From contig OY754475.1 of the NCBI GenBank assembly GCA_963575645.1, positions 5,456,001 through 5,520,000 of the forward strand: a DNA stretch of 64,000 bases. Reading direction: 5' to 3'. The DNA comes from Xanthostigma xanthostigma (lineage: Eukaryota > Arthropoda > Insecta > Raphidioptera > Raphidiidae). Positions 53,801-61,900 of this stretch are shown here, in pieces. The notes below the pieces were generated by a model that worked only from the letters and a program-made list of their open reading frames with translations, was not told the origin of the DNA and searched no databases. The translations under genes and the position numbers were made by a program. Position 1 is the first letter of the stretch. Every line of letters begins with the position of its first letter.

Positions 53801-55347
53801 TTGAGGAAAACTTAAAAACGCCATAACTTCTAATTAAGGTTAAAAGATTGTCAAGAATAGAACAACGATTAAAAATCTCTTTTGTTGTTACTTATAACCT
53901 TAAAAAAATATTGCAATCGAACTTTTTTGGCCTTGAAATTAATAGCCGTCCATATGCATTATTTATAACATATGAAAATCGTGACCAATCACGTGTAATT
54001 ATTGATACTCTGAAGTTAGTACATTATCAATAATACTGTATTTGACTAGTAAGGTTAGAACTATTTCCGTATTTTAAAATGGAACTACCTTGAAAGTATT
54101 CGAAATAATGTATCGCTTTTTTCGGAAGTTATTAAAAAGTAGTAATTATTTCTAATACAAGCAATTATTGGTTACATGAAAAAAAAAATATAGTGAGTTC
54201 CTGACAATCACACGAGATGTGTAAACATTCGGAAAAGAAATAACTCATCTTAAAAAAATGACAGCCGACAAAGGAGGATTAGCGAATAACAACTGACAAT
54301 TTAACCAGCACGAATCTGACCGTTTGAAAAGCTAATGGCAACTTAGTTGTCTAACATGTATTTCGCCAATTAAAGTGAATTCGTATTATGAAAAGTTGTC
54401 CTAACAATAAATATTAATTCATTCTAAAATTATGAAGTACCTAAAGTTTTGTTTGTTCTGCAGCTCTGATCGATGTAAAACGAACTTTCAAAGCCAGGAT
54501 TGCAAATAAAAAAAAACAGTTTATAAACTAACATTATAAGTATCGATTTTGACACAACGTTGTAACTAGTGATGTGCCGGATCGTTAAAAATGTATATCC
54601 GTGGATACGGATCTGAATACGGATATTTGGTTTCAAGATCCGCGGATACGGATACGGATCTTAACTTTCTTAGAGTACGCAACGGTAAATATTGCACATC
54701 GACCTTTGGAAAGAGATTATCTGTTATGGGAAAAAGTTATTGACCTCTTTAAGAGTTAACTCTCACAACAGATTGTCTCTTTCCAAAGATCGATGTGCAA
54801 TATCTCATTATAAAGATAGTTTTTTAGTACCTTTGAGTTATGTACTATTGATATGGTACTCACTACGATAAATATAAAGGTGCCAAATACGATTTTAAAA
54901 AATAAAAAATAATCTGAATGGAATTTAACAGTTTTCCATTATTACCTAATCACCTATATATATAAAATTTCATCTATGAATTGAAAATTAATAAGGTAAA
55001 AGATCCGCCAAAAACTAACGGATACGAATACGGATCTTTCTTCTCCTTCGGATATCCGGCACATCACTAGTTGTAATATCTACTACCCATTTTCCGTCTA
55101 TTCTTCACTAATGAGTGCCGATGGTTGATGGGAATATCTGAAAACGTGTCTGGATATAAACTTACAGAGAACTCATCACACCAGACGCTGAACCACTTGA
55201 TACTGTTGAGTGTTTTGCCGTCGGGTAGTGTCAAGGTGATACTCTTCTTCCTGTAACGTTTCAACACTCCCGGACTGCCCGTCTCGTCGCGGATACGGAA
55301 ACCGGAGCCGCTTGGCGCCTTCGAGTTGCCGACGTAGAAGTAAGCCG
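19830..55347 (-). CDS. Skeletor: Skeletor/Knk3-type DM13-DOMON protein, 3' eight exons
   Basis: This is a paralogue of knk. Skeletor was described as a Drosophila spindle-matrix protein, and the family also acts in cuticle organisation. Exons, all GT-AG and in phase: 55166-55347, 52915-53077, 44877-45136, 32704-32803, 25146-25330, 24294-25079, 23877-24101 and 19830-23804, giving about 1957 residues. The visible part starts inside the first DM13 domain (YFYVGN), then a second DM13 (LSYDGEAP, FWVGRGPKPS), DOMON (DNEYMSFGLSGDDHKSA), a disordered RS/T-rich linker, a plastocyanin-like region (ISWYINGLLIPE, HPFYITDDPVGG, YLGWRINVLDSC) and a huge last exon with Thr/Pro-rich and tandem-repeat parts ending in a hydrophobic tail (FTVILIIGFLIQFVI). 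The signal peptide and first half of DM13-1 were not found by 64000. Introns reach 12 kb. Confidence 0.9.
19999..21302 (-). repeat. Coding tandem array, 12 units of 108 bp
   Basis: Each 36-aa unit has HHTAEHTAEQIRQLNATNVL, then (E/K)SS(A/T)EQSD(H/N)I and RTKR, then K(S/A). Units differ at three residues only and at a few silent sites. Counting from the N-terminus the variable residue pattern is T,A,A,A,A,T,T,A,A,T,A,A, with units 8 and 12 carrying the K and N variants. A degenerate thirteenth start (KAHHTPEHTAEQH) follows. Each unit has one N-glycosylation sequon (NAT) and ends in an R-x-K-R furin-type site. Confidence 0.95.
25345..25945. repeat. Four successive imperfect palindromes
   Basis: Four back-to-back inverted repeats lie just upstream of Skeletor exon 25146-25330. 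The first, about 25348-25490, has arms with TATTGTGCGACTAGTG/GTCGCACATAATA. The second, about 25508-25685, has GGGGCCCTG and AGAAATAATAAATTACTTCA. The third, about 25708-25805, has TTTTTTTGCTCGACGGGCAG. The fourth, about 25805-25940, has GGAAGTAAAGTAAGAAA. The central loop of the first contains CGCACGAGCGTAGCGGGTGC. Nothing is coding. Confidence 0.7.
25946..28254. other. Skeletor intron sequence, nothing recognised
   Basis: AT-rich intron sequence within 25331-32703. I see no exon with coherent splice sites, no RNA gene and no element with clear ends. A short imperfect palindrome with CCACAAAACTG/GTGGTC words lies near 27600-27715. Confidence 0.4.
28255..28910. mobile_element. hAT-type element, CAGTGGCGGATTTAC ends
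   Basis: Begins CAGTGGCGGATTTAC and ends GTAAATCCGCCACTG, a perfect 15-bp terminal inverted repeat. Flanks CGATAAAA (28247-28254) and CGATCAAA (28911-28918) match in seven of eight positions. Subterminal GCCTAGGGCGGCAGAT and AGGCGGCAAATC are also inverted. The 656-bp element is non-coding. Confidence 0.85.
29105..29285. repeat. Inverted repeat around a CTGAGGA...GAAAC hairpin
   Basis: Arms sharing AATATTATTTTTTTTAAGA and AAAAAATGCTG.TATTTTCAAT are inverted on the two sides of a core at 29175-29207. The core reads CTGAGGA, a 7-bp stem with a small loop, then GAAACGTC. The same core arrangement occurs four times in all in this window, with the others near 61940, 62112-62153 and 62167. Confidence 0.6.
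29286..31805. other. Skeletor intron sequence with a decayed R1 repeat
   Basis: No supported gene. An R1-like fragment occurs near 30640-30790 (ACGTAAGTCCACGAAAAAAGG, GGGCGAAGCCCATCCCGG). A generic transposon end, GCGAAGCACGTACAGGGCCGCTAG, occurs near 30127-30150. Near 31255-31320 there is a weak tRNA-like segment on the minus strand that I do not call. Confidence 0.4.
31806..32302. mobile_element. hAT-type element, CAGTG(C)CGGATTAA ends
   Basis: Begins CAGTGCCGGATTAAC and ends TTAATCCGACACTG. Flanks TCGAAATA (31798-31805) and TCGAAACA (32303-32310) match in seven of eight positions. Subterminal GCTTAGGGCATCA occurs near both ends. Non-coding, 497 bp, in Skeletor intron 25331-32703. Confidence 0.82.
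32948..33190. repeat. Imperfect inverted repeat in Skeletor intron
   Basis: The left part ATAGACTATAGAGATACTAG and CCGTGAAAGTGTC is mirrored by GACACTTTCACTTACGG and ATATCTCTATGGTCTGA. This gives a 240-bp palindromic element just upstream (minus sense) of exon 32704-32803. Confidence 0.5.
33802..33900. repeat. Short palindromic element
   Basis: CACCACACTGGCCGAAA and TTTCGGCCAGTGTGGTG are perfect inverse copies about 40 bp apart. They are extended by AAATAGTATA and TATACTATTT. The hairpin is about 99 bp long and lies in Skeletor intron 32804-44876. Confidence 0.7.
33901..35809. other. Skeletor intron sequence, nothing recognised
   Basis: AT-rich intron without supported ORF, splice-consistent exon, RNA gene or bounded element. 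Confidence 0.4.
35810..36237. mobile_element. Dispersed element E1, uninterrupted copy
   Basis: Shared with the interrupted copy at 43375-44757. Common words are TTCTAGCGCTGGTTTTCT, GTGACAGTTCAAATAT, ACACAGAGCAAAACGTGTCT and GGCCAGCAGAACTCCAAGCA. Non-coding, class unknown. Confidence 0.6.
36242..36718. mobile_element. Truncated hAT-type GATACGG-rich element
   Basis: A relative of 54567-55069. It starts TAGTGATGTTCCGGATCG and shares the internal GGATACGGATCTGAATACGG and the small hairpin ATTGCACATCGACCTTTGG/CGATGTGCAATA. Its far end lacks the terminal repeat, so it is 3'-truncated or diverged. Confidence 0.65.
37336..37720. repeat. Second copy of the 25345-25945 palindromes, loop inverted
   Basis: It begins with the same TATTGTGCGACTAGTGAGAG palindrome, followed by GGGCCCTGATAAAAGAGGG. 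The segment between the second pair of arms (CGTTCCTATGGGTCCAGAAA to ACTCTACGCGTCAAC) is in the opposite orientation to the first copy. A piece of unrelated sequence (37540-37620) is also present. Confidence 0.65.
38556..38790. mobile_element. ATCGAT-rich miniature element
   Basis: The stretch opens ACAGGGTTGCAACGATATATCG and is packed with ATATCGATA words in inverted order at both ends, such as ATTATCGATAATATCG and CGATATTATCGATATCGG. This resembles non-autonomous hAT elements. Borders are approximate and no target duplication was read. Confidence 0.45.
38791..41747. other. Skeletor intron sequence, nothing gene-like
   Basis: Very AT-rich. Words GTGTATTTTAAACTACACACTGGAG and GTTCTACAGTCGG near 40330-40480 recur near 58275-58345, so a degraded repeat is present. 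No coding exon is supported. Confidence 0.4.
41748..42599 (-). CDS. Q/N-rich protein, unrecognised, nested in a Skeletor intron
   Basis: A single ORF of 283 codons. The first 35 residues are hydrophobic (FFCGIVWIFFRSSCFFFLSF, then IFIAFEE) and could be a signal peptide or anchor. A short unique region follows (IPFLTPEIQSLLPSSLHHQQ). Residues about 95-283 are dominated by Gln and Asn with spaced aromatic and Arg residues (QQQYNNVPQRQYFDQQSQQQ, RQNNFNNNQLQQQQ). A TATA-like box lies upstream of the ATG in the correct sense. There is a good splice acceptor (TTCTGATGTTACAG) near 42452, so an alternative 5' exon is possible. No family is recognised. Secreted cuticle or silk-like and prion-like candidates both fit. 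It lies in the same sense as Skeletor, within the intron 32804-44876. Confidence 0.55.
   Translation of the reverse strand: MKPDCSAFFCGIVWIFFRSSCFFFLSFIFIAFEENEAVVSFLFLMLQKHARAIPFLTPEIQSLLPSSLHHQQTFQSFAQGVPQNQLLEATTYRPQIPFIRQQQHHQQQQPLVPQQHQQQSLHFQQHQQQSLRPQHNSVDQSFQIQQSISIPTANDFQRRNSFNNQQFNQYNNIPQQQYNNVPQRQYFDQQSQQQQFIYNNQQFPQNNFNNRQNNFNNNQLQQQQFYYEQQQINARRQQLYQLEQQRFNNNQQYNLQQQLGRSVNRFDLGQQNQYRQQNFQQFG
42692..42698 (-). promoter_or_regulatory. TATA box upstream of the Q/N-rich ORF
   Basis: The minus strand reads TTTATATAAC about 95 bp before the ATG at 42599. Two ATGs between the box and the main start each reach a stop within a few codons, which would make them very short upstream ORFs. 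Confidence 0.4.
43490..43985. repeat. Tandem repeat, three units of about 170 bp
   Basis: Units start near 43494, 43660 and 43825 and share TGTATGACCAC.CATAA, AGAGTAGTCCGATTTTGATA, AAAGGGTATACCCCGAAGTT and CCTAAGGGTAGGAAAACAGG. The third unit is the most diverged. No ORF continues through them. Confidence 0.8.
44044..44419. repeat. Long perfect inverted repeat, arms of about 145 bp
   Basis: The left arm runs from AACTTTTTAACAAAAAAATT to GAGTCGGCGTCAA (about 44044-44190). Its exact inverse is at about 44273-44419, with an 80-bp loop. The arms look base-for-base complementary, which points to recent origin. Confidence 0.82.
46360..46795. mobile_element. Inverted-repeat element M2, copy 1
   Basis: Starts TTGAAGTAAAACTTCTTTTTGGCACGC and ends GGAAGAAGTTTTACTTCAGTCGTGTGGTCTAAA. 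The TGAAGTAAAACTTCTT block is inverted at the two ends. The copy at 50585-50915 shares both ends and the following CTTGACTTGG.GAGTAAG.TGGT.AATGC.TGACGA. Confidence 0.65.
48415..48643. repeat. Inverted repeat, arms of about 60 bp
   Basis: AAAAGTATGAAACAAGAAAA and TCATCTGAGGATAGCCG are mirrored by CGGCTATCCTCAGATGA and TTTTCTTGTTTCATACTTTT with few mismatches. The loop is about 100 bp. This is a miniature element type. Confidence 0.72.
49752..49975. repeat. R1 repeat copy
   Basis: One of the fuller R1 copies. It opens ACCAATATTATAAAGAGAAA, then GTAAGTTTGGATGTG, CCGATTTCAAAAATG, GACCTTCAGGATGGA, GTCGACGAAAAAACGGTGGC and ends GGGCGAAGCCGGACCGGG. The order suits a retroposon 3' region. Confidence 0.6.
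50585..50915. mobile_element. Inverted-repeat element M2, copy 2
   Basis: Same ends as 46360-46795 (TGAAGTAAAACTTCTTTACG and GGAAGAAGTTTTACTTCAGT) but a different, GC-richer centre (CGAGCGAGGCGAACGGAATAG). It is flanked on both sides by R1 fragments (50520-50580 and 50930-51108) and may have been inserted in one R1 copy. Confidence 0.65.
52236..52700. repeat. R1 repeat copy split by an LTR element
   Basis: 52236-52314 holds GGTCCGGCTTCACCCGAATTTG through CTCCACGAAAAGCG. 52549-52700 continues with TTTTATTTCAATGCGATAAT, ATATAGCC and GTCCATCCTGAAGGTCCA. The halves join in the normal R1 order if 52315-52548 is removed. Confidence 0.65.
52315..52548 (+). mobile_element. Miniature LTR element with lysine-tRNA primer site
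   Basis: The LTR-like segment 52315-52479 starts TGTAACACCACG and ends AATTGTTACA. Three bases later, at 52483-52500, TGGCGCCCAACGTGGGGC is a classical primer binding site matching the 3' end of lysine tRNA. After about 20 bp the LTR end (TGTTGAATAAAATAATAATA, ATTGTTACA) is repeated to 52548. There is no coding region. The flanks CGTTT and GGTTT suggest a 5-bp duplication with one change. It is a deleted LTR retrotransposon or a TRIM-like element. Confidence 0.75.
53160..53860. repeat. Diverged internally repeated block
   Basis: Two words recur about 350 bp apart. ATCGATTCAGCGT.TTTTTTCTAT occurs near 53214 and 53556. The set GATT.CGAC.A.CCGCAACC.TGTATC, TTTAGTTTC.GAGATAT occurs near 53410 and 53735. 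CACTTTAAACCG is also repeated. It is probably an old transposon fragment in Skeletor intron 53078-55165. Confidence 0.5.
54567..55069. mobile_element. hAT-type GATACGG-rich element next to a Skeletor exon
   Basis: Ends are TAGTGATGTGCCGGATC and GGATATCCGGCACATCACTA. Flanks GTTGTAAC (54559-54566) and GTTGTAAT (55070-55077) match in seven of eight positions. The interior has many GGATACGGATCT words and a hairpin built on TTGCACATCGACCTTTGG. It ends 97 bp from the DM13 exon at 55166. Confidence 0.85.
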
Positions 55348-56816
55348 CTGCAAACGACAAAACGGTCGTACATTAAAAACGATCCAGTCAATTCGCATTA
55401 GAATGGATATAGCTTACAAAGATTTATATTTAAGAAAAAGAAATGTGATTTTTCAATAAATATACATTTATTTCTGTACGGTTTCAACGATATATCTATA
55501 TAGTTGGAAAGCTAACGAACATTTTTGAGAGGTATTTGAGGCGAAGTAAAAATTTGTGTAACACATACCCTACCGCTAATCTAGCGGTATGTGCTTTATT
55601 ATCGCTTTGCGCGTCAGATCTGACTTTCGTTCACATAAGAAGTTATATCTAAGTTAATTTCACACGAAATCCATTCAAATTGAAGCATTTTGAAAAGAGG
55701 AGATTCTGATCTATAAAACAGAACCATTTTTAAATCCATTCGAGTTCATAAATACTACTAAAATTGTAATTGAAAATCACGAACAGCAGTTGTCGGTTGG
55801 TCTGTATGTATGTACGTCTACAGATCGCAATTTTGGTCGGATTGTCTTGGGTTATATTTTATTCACTTTGTATACTTTCAGACCAGAACCCTATTAATTC
55901 ACTAAAATGTGTTCAGTATAGTTTAATTTTTATAAACTAGTTTTATTTTATTATTTTTGACAGCTAATAGTTAAAAACAAAACAAAAATGTTTGTTTTGC
56001 AGTTATTAAAAAAATATTATTATAATATGTACATTGGAAAACTATTCTGTGATGTTAGAACGCAAAATCGAAGATTTGGCTGAGGGCTAGTGGGGCCTAT
56101 ACAGCTAAGCTGTGAATTTGTAACTTAGCAAATTTTATAGACAAAAAAAGTCCTAGAAGCATTTTGAAATTTTAATACCTTCAAATTTAGTATTTAATAA
56201 AATAAAAAATAAACAAACCAGATCATTTAGTCGGGTCTGAATGTCTCCCAAATTCGAATAAGAATAGAAAAAATAAAAATTTTGAATAGGTTTCTTTAAT
56301 TTTTGCAAAGTGTAGTTACAGTCAATTAATTGTATTTAATCATTAATGTCATAGTTAATTGGAAACGACCCTTATCTGAAAGAGAGAGAGAGATAGAGAG
56401 GTGTTATGTTACAAAGAGGAATTCAATGTTACCTACTTTATTATTAACTGTATAATGTCATGTCAACCTAAATACTTTTAAGTTCAATGTTTCTCTATAA
56501 CTTGGCCGTAGAAGGTTGAATTGTACAATAAATTAAAAAAAATCTTTTAACTTATCTGATTTTAACAATTATATATGTAACGCATGATGGCCTGATATGA
56601 TTAAAAAAAAGTGTGTGTGTGTGTGTGTGTCAGCTCCGACGCACGACTGGAGTTTACTCCTTAGATACGCTGTGTAATGTATTCCATCTCATTCTTTCGC
56701 ACGTTAAATCCTACAGATATATATCTTTGTCTCTCTGTATTCCATCTCATTCTTTCGCACGTTAAATCCTACAGATATATTATATGTTTTTCTCTTTTGT
56801 ATTCCATCTTATTCAA

Positions 56817-56873
56817 TTAAAATGTCTGACACCTCGAATATGTTCGACATATTCGAGGTGTCAGACATTTTAA
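56817..56873. repeat. Perfect 57-bp hairpin bounded by TTAA
   Basis: TTAAAATGTCTGACACCTCG and its exact inverse CGAGGTGTCAGACATTTTAA form arms of 27 bp around a 3-bp loop (TCG). Both ends are TTAA, the piggyBac target site. Confidence 0.75.
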
Positions 56874-57579
56874 ATGGTTCATGTTATTTGTCAGAGAACA
56901 TTATTTTAGCGGTTTGGTTGAAGTTTTTAAGCTATCCAATTAAAAAAGCAAACAGTATCTATAAATTTTTACATGTCGTCAAAACGACATATTTCGGAAA
57001 ATTTAGAGGGAAAACGTCCCAAAATCAAGAAAAGTCATAGAGGAAATAGGTGTCAGACTAGGCCTTATGAAGCCATATTCAAAGTTTGGGGAGAGTATGT
57101 ATCAATAAAATTTTTGCCGACGGGCACATAATAAAATGAAACTAATACGTTAATACTATTTTTTGTAAGTCATTAATTAAAAAAAAAAAAATCCTTGCAA
57201 GGGACCTCACACGTTCTGCAGCGATGTTCATAAGATTGTGTCTTTGTATTTTTGGGTGATAATAAACAAGCGAGGCCATGACTTTTTCTTTCTGAGTGTG
57301 ACCCAGAAACCGACAGCTCACTTTCTAATCAAGGTCATTCTGAATTTACAATTCAATTATTTTATCTTCTGCGTCGATCTATTGGCCACAATGACATGTT
57401 ATTTGTTTTCTGAGACATGTAATAATTAATAATAAACGACAATTGTCCGTTTGGGAACATTCAATCAAATTTATTATCTACTTAATTATGCAATTCCAAA
57501 ACAAATTACTTATTTTATCTTCAATTGAAATCAATGTTTTTGTAATGTGATATTAATACCTTCAGTTCTACAAAGATAA

Positions 57580-57848
57580 AGAAACTATGATAATATATAA
57601 TGTTAATAGTATCTAGTGTAGCAAGTTTTGTTACATTAACTCTCTCTCTCTTTTTTGTAATATTGTCAAAATTAGTTTTCCTTAGCTACGCTAGAAAAAT
57701 GAATGTTGTTATTTTTTTGGAAAAAATTAATTGATTAATTTCTTCTCTAGAGAAAACATTTTAATTTGTCTAAAAAAATAACAACATTTATTTTTAATGT
57801 AACAAAACTTGCTACACTACTATTAACATTATATTATCATAGTGCACA
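57580..57848. repeat. Inverted-repeat miniature element
   Basis: CTATGATAATATATAATGTTAATAG and TAGTGTAGCAAGTTTTGTTACATTA return inverted at 57790-57848 (TAATGTAACAAAACTTGCTA, CTATTAACATTATATTATCATAG). Central parts also pair (AACAACATTTATTTTTAATG region). Non-coding. Confidence 0.72.
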
Positions 57849-58011
57849 CAGTCGTTTATGTATTAAGAATGTAATGCACTATTTTATGTACGAGTTCTGA
57901 CATTGTTAAAACGAGGCATCACCTAGTTTTAACAGTCACGCGAGTCATAAAAGCATTACAATCGAGCACAAAAAATATTTACGATATAAGTAACAAAATT
58001 TAAAAAAGGAG

Positions 58012-58228
58012 GCTGTGTATTTTGCTGATTGGTATTTGGAAAAAATTCCGTGTCATAAGGATCTAAAATGAAGCAATACTGATAACATGTGACAGCATTT
58101 GAAAACTCTGAAGATGATACAAAACGTATCGCAACGTCAGCATTAAATGCAAGTTCAAAAAATTTCAGTTTTGCTTCATTTTCGATCCTTATGCCACGGA
58201 ATTTTTTTCCAAATACCAATCATTAACT
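58012..58228. repeat. Inverted repeat, arms of about 55 bp
   Basis: GATTGGTATTTGGAAAAAAT and CATAAGGATC at the left are mirrored by GATCCTTATGCCACGG and TCCAAATACCAATC at the right. The 87-codon ORF on the minus strand here is an outcome of the palindrome and is not called as a gene. Confidence 0.68.
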
Positions 58229-58345
58229 TCAATGGATCACAGTTACTCTATTTATTGAATAGAGTCAAATTCATGTGTATTTTACATTACACACTACAGA
58301 AGTAAAACTGGTATAATCGCCGTTCACAGCTTAACGTTCTACAGT

Positions 58346-58671
58346 CGAATACTCGCCACGAATCTAAAAGGCTCGGAAGTTAGATGCGAATGCCGGCTTG
58401 CGCTTGTACAGTCTGTTGAAAAACTACAAACCGCAACTCAATAAAACTAAAATAGCAATGACAACTTGACAATAGCGGACTTCGACTGTACTTTAAAGCA
58501 GGAAAGCGACAAGTGACAAAGGCAACGAGCGATCACGGCCAACCACCGACGAGCGCACGTTCCGTGTAGGTAGCTGAGAGGTGGTGGGAGTATCGACGGC
58601 TCTAAAATGTGCTTTTGCGACGCTATTTGTGACTAACTTCCGAACCTTTTAGATCCGTGGCGCGTATTATA
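58346..58671. mobile_element. Inverted-repeat element, family M1, copy 3
   Basis: It has the same ends (TCGCCACGAATCTAAAAGGC and CCTTTTAGATCCGTGGCGCG) and interior as 9121-9434, including the GAATGC.GGCTTGCGC segment missing in copy 2. It lies about 230 bp upstream of the first gustatory receptor exon. Confidence 0.8.
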
Positions 58672-58903
58672 TTTATAGTATGTCTCATGAATCGATTTTT
58701 CCATACCGTGTCAAAAGAAGTTTTAATTCAAAAATTGACATACGCTACTATTTTTTATGGTATAGATTTTATGAACTCCCTATGGTAAAGCTGAAACAAA
58801 TGAAGCTATTAATTAGAAATGTCTTATCTATACGTATATTTAAAATTTCAATAGTTCAGTTTGCTGGAAGTTTTGAAATACTAACTCGTTTTGTAGTGAA
58901 ACA

Positions 58904-61900
58904 ATGAACCGGCTATATATTTTCATAAAATCGGCATTTCAATGGTGTAGGCTGTTTGGTTTCATGCCTCTAAAATGGAACGAGACCTCACAAAAATTCG
59001 TAATATCAAAATCTTGGTCAATGATTCCAATATTTATAATAGTGACTTACACGATCTATGAGCTCAAATTGATTTTTGTTTTATCAAAAACGAGCACACT
59101 GCACGAACGTCTTTACTTTTGGGATTTTCTTCAAAATAATATTTATGTGTTTCTTACATCGGCAGCCAGTCTGATAAAATCTAACCAAATAGCCGACAAT
59201 TTCAACAAAGTATCGATATTTTTTGAAAAAAAATATTTTTGTGAAGACGCTCAAAAAGTCATTAGATCCAATCAAAAAATATTTATTTGGCTTTACGTTT
59301 TTTTCATGTTCGTGGTTATCGGAACCGTGGTAGATTTTCATTTGGCCAAAGCCACCTGGTCGAGTGTTGATGTATTTATTTATAGATTCTCCTATTATAT
59401 TCCCTATACCGCGTTATTTCAATTTATAATATTTAACACGATTTACATAAATCTGTTCAATTGTTTTACGAACACCGTGTACCAAGAACTAAATTACGTT
59501 CGTCAAAATCCAGCGAGCGAAATAGAAAAATACGTCTTCTGTCCAAAGAAAACGTGGGGTTTCGTGTTCACTTTCGTAAGCTGTGACAAAGATCATAAAA
59601 TAATAACTCAAAAATTGACGGCCGATCAAAAAATCGACTATTTGCGAATCGTTCACGAGCATTTGTGCGAAGTATTTCGTGAAATGTGCAAAGCGATACA
59701 AGTGCAAACGTTTCTGCTCTTATTTTTCGGATTGGGGTTTGCAATTATCCAGTGCGTGTCGACTATAAAGAACTATAATAATGGCGTAGAAGACAAGCTA
59801 CACGTGTTTTACTATTCGATTATTAATTTTTCCGCAGTTTTAAGTATGGGCTTTGCACTGCCGTGTCAAAAAGGGGCGTGGTTAATTTCTACCGTAAGTA
59901 TTTTTACCGTTTCAGCGCCACAAACGGGGACTGATTTAAAAACAAAATTGATTTTTCAAAATTTTAACACGATACAGGTCAAACGGATGAGTGAATTGAA
60001 AACAATTTTTTTTTTTTGGGAGAAAATAGTATATTGTGTGCAGCTAGTGCGACAATGCCGCACGAGTTGCACATACTATTTTTTATTACGAATAAATTAA
60101 AATTCCCAAAACAAATGTTCAATTTTAAAATACACATTTTTTGCTGTCACATTCAGTATTGGTAACTATATAGTAACTCTGAATTTGCGTGCGGCAAACA
60201 ATAATATCAGTGTGACAAATAAAGTTTGCGCACGCAAATGAAAATAGCCACTTTTCAACCGTAACAGCATGCGTAAAGATACCACTTTTACCACATGAGT
60301 AATAAAAAAAATATTTTCTGCTTTTTTAAAATGGATTGAATGAGAATATTTTAAAATCGGTTCAAGAGATGCTCTGTTACTTCATTTTAATGTTTTTTTA
60401 ATAATTATTCAGTAGAATAAATTAACATCAGTTTTGATTTTGCGGTTCCACTGTATCAGCATTTACCAATAAAATAATGAAACAATAACCCAGAAATTGT
60501 TTTATAATCAAACAATTCTATTAAATTAATGTTTTTGTAACGTTTTAAAAAAATACACCGCCATCAAACTGTCATTCGAATTTAGAAAACTGTTTTCTTA
60601 AAAAAACAAAATGACAGTTTTATACTCACAATAAAACTTCTAATGTACTGATCGACGCGTTTCGAATTTTCATTAATTTTAGTAGAAAAAAATGCATCTA
60701 TTTCATAAATATTTGAAATTAATATTTCTATGGTGTCGCGTTTATTTCGTGTTCCCAATCATTTGGAACGACAGTAAAAATAAATTTGTCGTTTCAAAAT
60801 TTTGGATCTTCGTTTGCTTTGCTGTTATTTTTATTAACACAATGCTGATTATTAAGGCTATTTTATATATTAATACAACTGAAAAAATTTCAAAAATGTT
60901 CTATTATTTTTACGAAATGTATCAATACTCCATTTTTCACATTCTCGTTTCTTTAATAACAATTTTACGCTGTAAACAGTTGTCAGACCATATTAATATT
61001 ATAACAGATCTTTCGGATGAAAAATATATTTGTGAAAGTGCCTTAAAAAACATTAAAAAACAAGGTCACAGTCTATGCTCCTTTTTAACAATACTAAATA
61101 TATTTTTTGTTGTACTTAGTTCTTATTTCATATATCGTTCAGATCTTCATTTGTCGTTTTGGGAAATCATTTTAAGTCGATATTCTTACATAGTTCCTTA
61201 CAGCGTATTTATTTTAATAATTTTCACCGTCATTATTCACGCTAACATGTTCAACTGTTTTTTATCAATTGTTTCCGAACAACTGAAGAGCAATTTATAC
61301 CGCGATTGGAACATGGGACATTCCACACAACAACATTGGACTGTTTTTGGCTTATTTAACGTAATATCTTGTTCAAAAAAACATTATAAAAATTGTGACA
61401 GATTGTCGACAGCACAAAAAATAGACTATTTACGCATTATACACGAAAATCTCTGCGTCGTGTTCCGAAATATGAACACTGTGCTGCGAGAACAGACACT
61501 TTTGTTCGTTTCGGGAGTGCTTGCGTTTTGTATTTGTCAACTGGCATTTCCTTTATTGAATTATCGTAGCTTTGACAAGGACGCGTTTTTGTTTGCACTG
61601 TGCAATTTTTGGATAGCCTGTGCAATTTCACTGGTGACATTGTGTCAAGGTGGAAGTAAAATAGAGCTGATGGTAATTGCATTTCTTAATTATAATAGCT
61701 GAATATTAATCAACATGCATTCTCCCAGAATAAAATATTGTCAATGCTACTAGACGTCAATTGTTTTTGTAGTAATGAAAATATATGAGAAAAAAACAAC
61801 GTTATAGCATTTTAGTGGGTTGGAATGGTAAAAACAGAAACTGCGCGATAGGGCTCTTCGTATTTACATGTCAAAAATCTTTACAAAATTTGGTTTCGAT

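Larger units (their letters stand above)
55348..58345. other. Region 5' of the first visible Skeletor exon
   Basis: The Skeletor exon preceding 55347 should encode the beginning of DM13-1 with a phase-1 end. I searched by eye and did not find it here. There is a (GT)n tract near 56611-56630 and a unit of about 60 bp (TATTCCATCTCATTCTTTCG, CACGTTAAATCCTACAGATA) repeated two and a half times near 56675-56815. The palindromes are listed separately. Confidence 0.4.

Noticed and set aside
53848-54033. 61-codon plus-strand ORF in a Skeletor intron
   Set aside because: It lies next to a diverged repeat block, has no splice context and no recognisable domain.
57956-58219. 87-codon minus-strand ORF
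   Set aside because: It runs through both arms of an inverted repeat, so its openness follows from the palindrome. No family resemblance.
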